Shown here one piece after another: positions 5,916 through 11,509 of a DNA stretch of 11,509 nt; positions within the stretch are counted from its first letter, which is position 1; the number at the start of each line of letters is the position of its first letter. The notes below the pieces were generated by a model. It was not told the origin of the DNA. It did not search any database and saw only the letters and a program-made list of their open reading frames with translations. This DNA is from Candidatus Pelagibacter sp. (GTDB lineage Bacteria > Pseudomonadota > Alphaproteobacteria > Pelagibacterales > Pelagibacteraceae). The DNA is taken from positions 123,675 to 135,183 of the forward strand of contig PAGZ01000040.1 in the NCBI GenBank assembly GCA_002704625.1, read 5' to 3'. The translations under genes were made by a program, and so were the position numbers.

Positions 5916-7969
5916 CAAGTTCCTTCTAATTTTGAGAAATCTACAAAACTATTAAACGTAGTACATAAAATTTGCAAGAGTTCTAAACGATTATTTTTTA
6001 AATCTTTATTTTCATCATTAACCTTTACATTATCAAAAAATCTATCTGTTGATAATTTAGTATCAGATAAAAGTTTTAAGTGATTTTCATAATTTTTCTT
6101 ATCCTCTTTAATTGTAAAAGCTTTCCTAATAGCATTGATTTTTTCAAAAAGTTCTTTCTCTTCTTCAAGTCTAAATAGTACAGCATCAGGACCGTTTTTA
6201 GAAATTATCTTTTCTTGCTCTAAAATACTGGATGCTCTTTTATAGGTTGAAACTGCATTTTTTCCTAAATCTTTTGAAATAAATTTATTCATAATTAATG
6301 TTTTTTTATATAGTTCTAAAAAATTATCATTTGCATGTGAGCTTATAGAGGCTTCGATTATATCAGCTCTGATTTTTTTCTCTTTCAGAATATTCTTCAT
6401 TCTTTCTCTAAAAAACATGATCAAATCATTTTTTGTTTCTTTATTTAATTCCTTTACTCCTTGATCGGAATATATTCTCTGAAAATATTCAATTAAATCA
6501 GAAATTTTAATTGAAAGATTATTCTCAATAACAGTTCTTAGCAATCCAATAGCAGCTCTTCTTAAAGCAAAGGGATCTTTTGAACTGGTAGGCTTTTGAT
6601 TTATTAAAAAAAAACCAACTAGAGTATCCAGCTTATCCAAAATTGATAAAGCAGAGCTAATCGGTTTTTTTGGAACGTGAGATGAAATACTTATAGGCAA
6701 GTAGTGTTCACTTATTGCTCGGGCTACATCATCTTCAAATCCTTGTTTCGAAGCAAAATACTTTCCCATTACACCTTGAAGTTCAGGAAATTCTCCAACC
6801 AATCCAGATACAAGATCTGATTTAGAAACTGATGCAGCTATTTCTAATTTCTCTTTATTGAGATTTAATTGGTCAGAAATAAAATAGGCCATTTTTCTTA
6901 ATCTTTGTGTCTTGTCATAAATAGATCCTAAGTTTTCATAAAAAGTAACATGTTTTAATTTGTTAATTTGCTTTATTAAATTTAAAGATTTATCTTTATT
7001 CCAGAAAAAATTGGCATCGGAAAGCCGAGCTTCTACGACTCTTTCATTTCCAGCTTTAATAAGTTTTTTTTCGTCTTTATTATTTGTTACAATTATAAAT
7101 TCATTGATCATCCTGTCTTTATCATCAATTAAAGTAAAATATCTTTGGTGAAATTGTAAAGTTGATTTAATTATCTCTTTTGGTAATTCTAAATAAGTTT
7201 TATCAAACTTAGCAATTATTACAGTAGGTTTATCAACTAGATTACAAACTTCTATAAGTAAGGATTCATCAACTAATATTTTGCAGGATTTAGTTTTGCA
7301 TATTAAATTAATTTTATTTAAAATAAATTTTTTTCTTTCATTGTGGTCTAAAATAATTTTATGTTTTCTAAGGAAGGCTTGATATTCCAAAAAACTTTGA
7401 ACTTTTTTTTGCTTTAATTCTCCATTTTCTTCTATAAGTGTAAAATTAACAGTATTTAGATGTTCAAAATTCATTTTTAATGGTTTTTTGTTAAAAATTA
7501 CCAAAATTGATCTTAAAGGTCTTCCCCAGCTTAAATTATAATTAGACCATCTCATAGATTTTTTCCAAGATATTTCGTTTAACAACTTTGGGATTAATTT
7601 ACTTAATTCATCTTCAGTTTTTATTTCTTTGCTTTTAATTTTTGCAAAATAAAAATTTCCTTTATCTAGTTGTTTTTGATAAAGATCACTAACATTTATC
7701 TCTTTCGATCTCGCAAAATTCTCGATAACATTTTCCGGAACACCTACTTTGGGTCCTTTGATTTCCCCTCCTGGAATTTTTATTAAAATAGGTAAACTTG
7801 ATACTAAAACTGTAAGTCTAGTTGGTGTTGAATATACTGATAAATTTTTATAATTTAAATTTGAAGATTTTAATTTTTGGCTTAGTAGTTTTTCTATTTG
7901 AGATCTTGCATTTACTTGCAAAGAAGAAGGTATTTCTTCACTAAAAAGTTCAATTAATAATTCGGACAT
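5915..7969 (-). CDS. glyS: Glycyl-tRNA synthetase beta subunit
   Basis: This is the tRNA-recognising subunit of the bacterial alpha2-beta2 glycyl-tRNA synthetase, which attaches glycine to tRNA-Gly in the cytoplasm. At 684 residues it is close to the usual length of about 690. Family blocks appear in order: LLIELFSEEIPSS (4-16) at the N-terminus, KSMRW (137-141) with GRPLRS (149-154), LELPKEIIKSTLQFHQRYF (260-278), ERVVEARLSDANFFW (309-323), TFYENLGS (342-349), GEFPELQGVMG (392-402), AISEHYLP (418-425), and KDPFALRRAA (464-473) with LLRTVIE (476-482). The C-terminal helical part, the anticodon-binding region, is more divergent. The ATG at 7969 follows the glyQ TAA without a gap. The TGA overlaps the ppdK ATG by one base. 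Synthesis of both subunits and ppdK is therefore likely coupled. There is no T-box or glycine riboswitch in this cluster. Confidence 0.96.
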   Translation of the reverse strand: MSELLIELFSEEIPSSLQVNARSQIEKLLSQKLKSSNLNYKNLSVYSTPTRLTVLVSSLPILIKIPGGEIKGPKVGVPENVIENFARSKEINVSDLYQKQLDKGNFYFAKIKSKEIKTEDELSKLIPKLLNEISWKKSMRWSNYNLSWGRPLRSILVIFNKKPLKMNFEHLNTVNFTLIEENGELKQKKVQSFLEYQAFLRKHKIILDHNERKKFILNKINLICKTKSCKILVDESLLIEVCNLVDKPTVIIAKFDKTYLELPKEIIKSTLQFHQRYFTLIDDKDRMINEFIIVTNNKDEKKLIKAGNERVVEARLSDANFFWNKDKSLNLIKQINKLKHVTFYENLGSIYDKTQRLRKMAYFISDQLNLNKEKLEIAASVSKSDLVSGLVGEFPELQGVMGKYFASKQGFEDDVARAISEHYLPISISSHVPKKPISSALSILDKLDTLVGFFLINQKPTSSKDPFALRRAAIGLLRTVIENNLSIKISDLIEYFQRIYSDQGVKELNKETKNDLIMFFRERMKNILKEKKIRADIIEASISSHANDNFLELYKKTLIMNKFISKDLGKNAVSTYKRASSILEQEKIISKNGPDAVLFRLEEEKELFEKINAIRKAFTIKEDKKNYENHLKLLSDTKLSTDRFFDNVKVNDENKDLKNNRLELLQILCTTFNSFVDFSKLEGT
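5921..5927 (-). promoter_or_regulatory. Shine-Dalgarno of ppdK, inside the glyS 3' end
   Basis: The minus strand reads AGAAGGA at 5927-5921, five bases before the ppdK ATG at 5915 and overlapping the last glyS codons. It is the only clear Shine-Dalgarno I find in the window, and it decides the ppdK start in favour of ATG over the upstream TTG. Confidence 0.75.
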
Positions 7970-8854
7970 TTATTTTTCTTGATTTTCTAACCATATAGAT
8001 CCTGATCCTTTTGCAAGATCCCTAATTCTATTAATGTATCCCGTTCTCTCGGCAACAGCAATTACACCTCTTGAATCTAATAAATTAAATATATGACTTG
8101 CTTTTAAACACTGATCATATGCAGGTAAAGAAAGTTTTTTCTCCAATAACGATTTACATTCTGTTTCGGCTATTTCAAAATTTTTCAATAAAGAATCTGT
8201 ATTTGCATGTTCAAAATTATATGCTGAAAATTCCTTTTCAGATTGAAGGTATACATCTCCATACTTTACTCCATCATTATTCCAATCGATATCAAAAACA
8301 TTTTTTTTTTGTTGGACAAACATACATATTCTTTCCAGACCATAAGTGAGTTCTACAGATATAGGTTTACAATCTATACCGGTCATTTTTTGAAAATAAG
8401 TAAACTGAGTTATTTCCATTCCATCACACCAGACCTCCCAACCTAATCCTGCAGCACCAAGTGTAGGGCTCTCCCAATCATCTTCGACAAATCTAATATC
8501 GTGATCTTTAGATTGAATTCCTATAGTCGATAAACTTTTAAGATAAATTTGTTTTATATTTTCTGGCGACGGTTTAATGATAACCTGATATTGATAATAA
8601 TGTTGTAAACGATTTGGATTTTTTCCATACCTTCCGTCTGTTGGTCTTCTGGATGGTTGAACGTATGCTGCTTTCCACGGTTTTGTTCCTAAAGATCTTA
8701 GAGTTGTAGCTGGATGGAATGTTCCAGCGCCTACTTCTAAATCATATGGTTGTAAAATTACGCACCCATATTTACTCCAAAATTTTTGAAGATTTAAAAT
8801 AATCTCCTGAAATGTAATTAATTTTTTTTTTTTATATTTAATATTTTTTGGCAT
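7970..8854 (-). CDS. glyQ: Glycyl-tRNA synthetase alpha subunit
   Basis: GlyQ is the catalytic class II subunit that forms glycyl-adenylate and works with GlyS. The 294-residue protein is unmistakable: [13 protein letters not shown] (14-26), [39 protein letters not shown] and a stretch of HYYQYQV are all family-invariant blocks, and the C-terminal half is intact. The conserved part normally begins almost at the initiator Met; here it is preceded by a basic extension of 13 residues, [13 protein letters not shown]. The ATG at 8854 directly follows the upstream peptidase stop (TAA at 8857-8855), which supports it. A 12-base A run on the coding strand (T run at 8822-8833) lies within codons 8-11, close after the start, and is a possible slippage site. 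No Shine-Dalgarno is visible, so translation may rely on coupling to the preceding gene. Confidence 0.97.
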   Translation of the reverse strand: MPKNIKYKKKKLITFQEIILNLQKFWSKYGCVILQPYDLEVGAGTFHPATTLRSLGTKPWKAAYVQPSRRPTDGRYGKNPNRLQHYYQYQVIIKPSPENIKQIYLKSLSTIGIQSKDHDIRFVEDDWESPTLGAAGLGWEVWCDGMEITQFTYFQKMTGIDCKPISVELTYGLERICMFVQQKKNVFDIDWNNDGVKYGDVYLQSEKEFSAYNFEHANTDSLLKNFEIAETECKSLLEKKLSLPAYDQCLKASHIFNLLDSRGVIAVAERTGYINRIRDLAKGSGSIWLENQEK

Positions 8855-9667
8855 TTATAAACCAAATTTTTGCCATAGAGCTTTTTCTTCTACAGCCTCT
8901 AAAATATTATCAATTTGATTATCAAATGATGCTGATAATTTTTTGGCTAGGAAACCTTTGGGTTTTTCTAGTTTTTTAATTACAATATTTTCTCCGAATT
9001 TTTCCCTCAAAACTTGTTCTGAATTACCAATGCCATCTATGAGCCCTAACTTCAAAGATGAAGAGCCAGACCAAAACTCACCTGTGAATATATTATTTTT
9101 CTCTGGATCTTTTAGTTTTGAGCCTCGACTTTTTTTTACAAGATTAATAAAATCTTCATGTAATTCTAATTGTAATTTTTTTATCCTTTGAATATCCTCT
9201 TCTTTTTCTTCTTTAAAAGGATCCAGAGTGCTTTTATTTTTTCCAGCTGTGTAAACTCTTCTTTGAATTCCAATTTTTTTAATTGCCTCTTGAAAACCAA
9301 AAGAAGCTGATATTACTCCTATTGAACCAACTATAGAACTAGAATTTGCATAAATCTCATCGCCGGCACACGCTATTAAATATCCACCTGATGCAGCAAC
9401 ATCTTCTGCAAAAACAATTACTTTTTTCTTATTTTTCACGGCTAATTGCCTAATATAATCATGTATCAAATGTGACTGAACTGGAGAGCCACCTGGAGAA
9501 TTAATTGATATGGCAATGTGCTTGGACTTTTTAAATGAAAATGCTTTTTTTATGATTTCTTGTTGTCCTGAAAAATCTATACCCTGCCTAAATCTTCCCG
9601 CAGATCCTATAACACCTGATAATCTAACGTGTGGAATTATAATTTTTTTTTTAAAAAATGAAAACAT
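8855..9667 (-). CDS. S49-family serine peptidase (SppA/SohB-like)
   Basis: Members of peptidase family S49 cut signal-peptide remnants or other small membrane-linked peptides using a Ser-Lys dyad. This 270-residue protein is of the short, single-domain kind. NSPGGSP (56-62) forms the oxyanion region, AASGGYLIACAGDEIYA (91-107) carries nucleophile Ser93, and AGKNKSTLDPF (141-151) carries Lys145. The 52-residue Ser-Lys spacing equals that of Bacillus subtilis SppA, as I recall it. The N-terminus (MFSFFKKKII) has no convincing signal peptide or membrane segment, unlike typical SppA and SohB, so the protein may be cytoplasmic or peripheral. It is first in the unit with glyQ, glyS and ppdK; I recall an S49 peptidase beside glyQ in other Alphaproteobacteria, so the link is probably inherited gene order rather than shared function. 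The ATG at 9667 has no Shine-Dalgarno. sppA versus sohB cannot be settled, so no symbol is given. Confidence 0.9.
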   Translation of the reverse strand: MFSFFKKKIIIPHVRLSGVIGSAGRFRQGIDFSGQQEIIKKAFSFKKSKHIAISINSPGGSPVQSHLIHDYIRQLAVKNKKKVIVFAEDVAASGGYLIACAGDEIYANSSSIVGSIGVISASFGFQEAIKKIGIQRRVYTAGKNKSTLDPFKEEKEEDIQRIKKLQLELHEDFINLVKKSRGSKLKDPEKNNIFTGEFWSGSSSLKLGLIDGIGNSEQVLREKFGENIVIKKLEKPKGFLAKKLSASFDNQIDNILEAVEEKALWQKFGL

Positions 9668-9689
9668 ATGAATATTGATAACTTATTTT

Positions 9690-9718
9690 CTTATATCAGC
9701 ACTTAAAATAAATTTAAA
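9690..9718 (-). promoter_or_regulatory. Probable promoter of the S49 peptidase-glyQ-glyS-ppdK unit
   Basis: On the minus strand TTTAAA (9718-9713) and TATAAG (9695-9690) are 17 bp apart, and the -10 is preceded by TGA, giving an extended -10 (TGATATAAG). Transcription would start near 9683, about 16 nt before the ATG at 9667. This is the best promoter candidate for all four genes, since every downstream junction is closed. Confidence 0.5.
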
Positions 9719-9739
9719 TATAAATTACGCTACTCTTGG

Positions 9740-9770
9740 TTGAAATTGAAGTGCGTCACAGATGTATAAA
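9740..9770 (+). promoter_or_regulatory. Possible promoter of the polyprenyl diphosphate synthase gene
   Basis: TTGAAA (9740-9745) and TATAAA (9765-9770) are separated by 19 bp, longer than ideal. A perfect TATAAT also occurs at 9799-9804, but it overlaps the candidate start codon at 9803 and has no -35. The rest of the 9668-9802 spacer shows no ORF, hairpin terminator or recognisable riboswitch. Confidence 0.3.
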
Positions 9771-9802
9771 ATAATAATTTAATATTTTACTAATTGTATA
9801 TA

Positions 9803-10825
9803 ATGAAAAATATGGGGTCTGTAATACCACTTAAAAAATCTGCTAATTCAGCATACCTAGATTTGAAGAATCTTCTAAATGGAAAGCTTGATTCTGTTGA
9901 GGCGCTTATAAATATGAAGCTTCAAAGTAACGTGGATCTAATAAAAAAAATGAGTGATTATCATTTAGGCTCTGGTGGCAAAAGAATCCGTGCTTTATTA
10001 ACCATGGGTTCGGCAAAACTTGGTGGTTATTCAAATGGTGAGAGAGATATAAATTTAGCTGCATGTGTTGAGCTTATTCATAGTGCAACTTTATTGCATG
10101 ATGATGTAATAGATGAGAGCAAAGTAAGAAGGGGTAACAAAACCACAAATGCCATTTGGGGCAATCAATCTTCAATTTTAGTTGGCGATTATCTATTAAG
10201 TAGATGCTTTGAAATGATGGTAGATGATGGAAATTTAGAAATTTTAAAACTTTTGTCTTCAACTTCATCTAAAATAGCTCAAGGAGAGGTTATGCAACTT
10301 CAACATAGAGGTGAAGCAGATCTTCTAGAAGAAAATTATATTAAAATAATAGGTTTGAAAACTGCTGCTCTTTTTGCTGCAGCAACAAGAGTTGGATCGT
10401 GCATATCAAATTTAGATAAAAAAAAGAAAGATGCATTAGAATCTTATGGCAAAAACTTAGGTTTGGCATTTCAAATTGCTGACGATGCTTTAGATTATTT
10501 TTCGAAAGAAAAAATATTTGGGAAAGAGATAGGAAAAGATTTCTTTGAGGGAAAAGTAACTCTACCGATAATTATTGTTTTCCAAAAAGCAAATTCTATA
10601 GAGAGAATATTTTTAACAAATACTTTTAAGAAAGAAGATAGAAATAAAAATGATTTTGAAGATACATTAAAACTTATAAAAAAATACAAGGCTCTAGATA
10701 CTGCTTTCAAAAGAGCTGAATATTTTGTGAATGTATCTTATGATGCATTAGGAATATTTGAGAATTCTGAAGAAAAACGAGTTTTACAAAACCTTACTGG
10801 TTTCAGTTTGAATAGATCTTATTAA
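9803..10825 (+). CDS. ispB: Long-chain all-trans polyprenyl diphosphate synthase (octaprenyl/decaprenyl type)
   Basis: This enzyme extends farnesyl diphosphate with isopentenyl units to build the long isoprenoid tail of ubiquinone. From the ATG at 9803 it is 340 residues, typical for the family. GGKRIR (58-63) binds the diphosphate. The first aspartate-rich motif HDDVIDE gives DDxxD at Asp100, Asp101 and Asp104, and QIADDALDY gives the second at Asp227, Asp228 and Asp231. The residues four and five places before the first motif are small (Thr, Ala), which by the known chain-length rule allows long products; the exact length is not readable (C50 is usual in Alphaproteobacteria). Start choice is open: TTG at 9794, ATG at 9803 or ATG at 9812 (beginning MGSVIPL), none with a Shine-Dalgarno. 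It is divergent from the S49 peptidase unit, and its stop shares bases with that of pdxH. Confidence 0.9.
   Translation: MKNMGSVIPLKKSANSAYLDLKNLLNGKLDSVEALINMKLQSNVDLIKKMSDYHLGSGGKRIRALLTMGSAKLGGYSNGERDINLAACVELIHSATLLHDDVIDESKVRRGNKTTNAIWGNQSSILVGDYLLSRCFEMMVDDGNLEILKLLSSTSSKIAQGEVMQLQHRGEADLLEENYIKIIGLKTAALFAAATRVGSCISNLDKKKKDALESYGKNLGLAFQIADDALDYFSKEKIFGKEIGKDFFEGKVTLPIIIVFQKANSIERIFLTNTFKKEDRNKNDFEDTLKLIKKYKALDTAFKRAEYFVNVSYDALGIFENSEEKRVLQNLTGFSLNRSY
10822..10825. other. Shared TTAA at the ispB/pdxH convergent stops
   Basis: TAA of ispB (10823-10825, plus) and TAA of pdxH (10824-10822, minus) are read from the same palindromic TTAA, so the genes overlap by four bases and no terminator can lie between them. 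Confidence 0.95.
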
Positions 10826-11454
10826 GGATAAAGCATTTCTCTTATCCACTTACCATTTTCTTTTTTATAAACTAATCTTTGATGCGATCTGTTATCAAGT
10901 TCTAACCAAAATTCAATTTCATTTGGCAATACTCTCCAACCAGACCAATGGGGTGGCCTTGGAACAACTTTTTCCTTAGGATACTTTTTCTCATACTCTT
11001 TAATTTTATTTAAAAATTCGTCTCTACTTTTCATTTGCTCTGATTGTGACGAGGCCCAAGCAGATATTTTACTACCATATTTTCTTGAACTGAAATATTT
11101 ATCTGCCTCTTCATTTTCTACAACAGTAACTTTTCCAGTAACTCTTACTTGCCTTCTTAAACTTTTCCAATGAAAGCATATTGAGGCATTTGGATTATAT
11201 TTAAGATCATTTCCCTTTCTACTATTAAAATTTGTATAAAAAACAAAACCCTTATCATTTAAACCTTTCAATAAAACCATTCTGACACTGGGAATTCCAT
11301 CTTTGCTTGTAGTTGCAACTGAAAAGGCATTTGGATCATTAATTTCACTTTTTTCTGCAAGGGCAAACCATTTTTTAAACAAATCAACAGGATTTGCTTC
11401 ATCTTCGAAACAAAGATCCAGTCCTAGCGAATTTTGGCCACTTTTTTGATTCAT
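10822..11454 (-). CDS. pdxH: Pyridoxamine/pyridoxine 5'-phosphate oxidase
   Basis: PdxH is the FMN enzyme that oxidises pyridoxine or pyridoxamine phosphate to pyridoxal 5'-phosphate, the last step of vitamin B6 synthesis and salvage. The 210-residue length is typical. FMN and substrate contacts are visible as AFSVATTSKDGIPSVRMVLLK (43-63, with Arg58 and Lys63), FYTNFNSRKG (72-81, Ser78-Arg79-Lys80), SAWASSQS (131-138), and the C-terminal signature at 180-193, which includes EFW, Asn188, Arg189, His191 and Arg193. The protein ends in the family's terminal proline. Within the signature the residues around His191 read NRSHQR rather than the usual NRLHDR, a change at two positions, while the functional Arg and His remain. 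The ATG at 11454 is 34 bp from the divergent aroC start. No Shine-Dalgarno is visible. Confidence 0.95.
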   Translation of the reverse strand: MNQKSGQNSLGLDLCFEDEANPVDLFKKWFALAEKSEINDPNAFSVATTSKDGIPSVRMVLLKGLNDKGFVFYTNFNSRKGNDLKYNPNASICFHWKSLRRQVRVTGKVTVVENEEADKYFSSRKYGSKISAWASSQSEQMKSRDEFLNKIKEYEKKYPKEKVVPRPPHWSGWRVLPNEIEFWLELDNRSHQRLVYKKENGKWIREMLYP

Positions 11455-11488
11455 AATTTATATAAAATAATTTATACATTAATTATCG

Positions 11489-11509
11489 ATGTCTTTTAAT
11501 ACTTTTGGA
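11489..11509 (+). CDS. aroC: Chorismate synthase, first seven codons only (runs off right edge)
   Basis: The last 21 bases, from ATG at 11489, read MSFNTFG. Alphaproteobacterial chorismate synthases typically begin MS(F/H)NTFG followed by a histidine and the RVTTWGESHG block, and aroC is often near pdxH in this group. Chorismate synthase makes chorismate from EPSP at the end of the shikimate pathway. The identification rests on seven residues plus context, so it is tentative. The 34-bp spacer to pdxH must hold promoters for both genes; TATACA at 11473-11478 is a possible -10 for aroC. Confidence 0.55.

Noticed and set aside
8098..8446. Two plus-strand frames opposite glyQ
   Set aside because: They overlap each other and an intact, invariant gene; the tyrosine/isoleucine/histidine-rich translation looks non-coding.
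9668..9802. Riboswitch or small RNA in the divergent spacer before glyQS or ispB
   Set aside because: SAR11-type bacteria use glycine riboswitches, so I looked for one, but the spacer is A/T-rich with no paired glycine-aptamer core, no strong stems and no small ORF. The proposed operon leader is only about 16 nt.

Overview
The window is an AT-rich, very tightly packed stretch of bacterial chromosome, by eye about 30% G+C. Its proteins are lysine- and asparagine-rich versions of ordinary housekeeping enzymes. The gene blocks (S49 peptidase - glyQ - glyS - ppdK facing a polyprenyl diphosphate synthase, and pdxH facing aroC) are ones I associate with Alphaproteobacteria. Together with the near-absence of spacers, this points to a streamlined, probably free-living alphaproteobacterium of the SAR11/Pelagibacterales type. 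That placement is inference from memory of the families, not a database match.

Layout, left to right. 1-389 (-) is the N-terminal part of a dihydroorotase-family amidohydrolase that runs off the left edge. It is divergent from ygfZ (427-1302, +), a folate-binding iron-sulfur maintenance protein. The ygfZ stop codon directly abuts the encoded CCA end of a tRNA-Leu(GAG) gene on the minus strand (1303-1386). The 61 bp after the tRNA appear to hold two oppositely directed, overlapping promoters, for the tRNA and for nadA-nadC (1448-3265, +). These two genes encode consecutive steps of de novo NAD synthesis; nadB is not present here. nadC overlaps the 3' end of ppdK tail-to-tail by 11 bp.

3255-9667 (-) is a single four-gene unit read right to left: S49 peptidase, glyQ, glyS, ppdK. 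Its junctions are 0 bp, 0 bp and a 1-base TGATG overlap. It makes the two subunits of glycyl-tRNA synthetase and pyruvate phosphate dikinase. A 135-bp divergent spacer (9668-9802), the longest gene-free stretch in the window, separates it from a long-chain polyprenyl diphosphate synthase (9803-10825, +), likely for the quinone side chain. That gene ends tail-to-tail with pdxH (10822-11454, -), the two stop codons sharing one TTAA. At the right edge the first seven codons of a plus-strand gene match the start of chorismate synthase (aroC).

The pathways represented are pyrimidine/amidohydrolase chemistry, Fe-S maintenance, NAD synthesis, glycine charging, PEP-pyruvate interconversion, isoprenoid/quinone, vitamin B6 and the shikimate pathway. 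I see no mobile elements, CRISPR arrays, phage genes, defence systems or gene-free region over 300 bp. I do not find an undescribed system. The points worth a second look are small-scale: overlapping promoters, shared stops, a strong intragenic hairpin, a homopolymer at the start of glyQ, and a few active-site substitutions.
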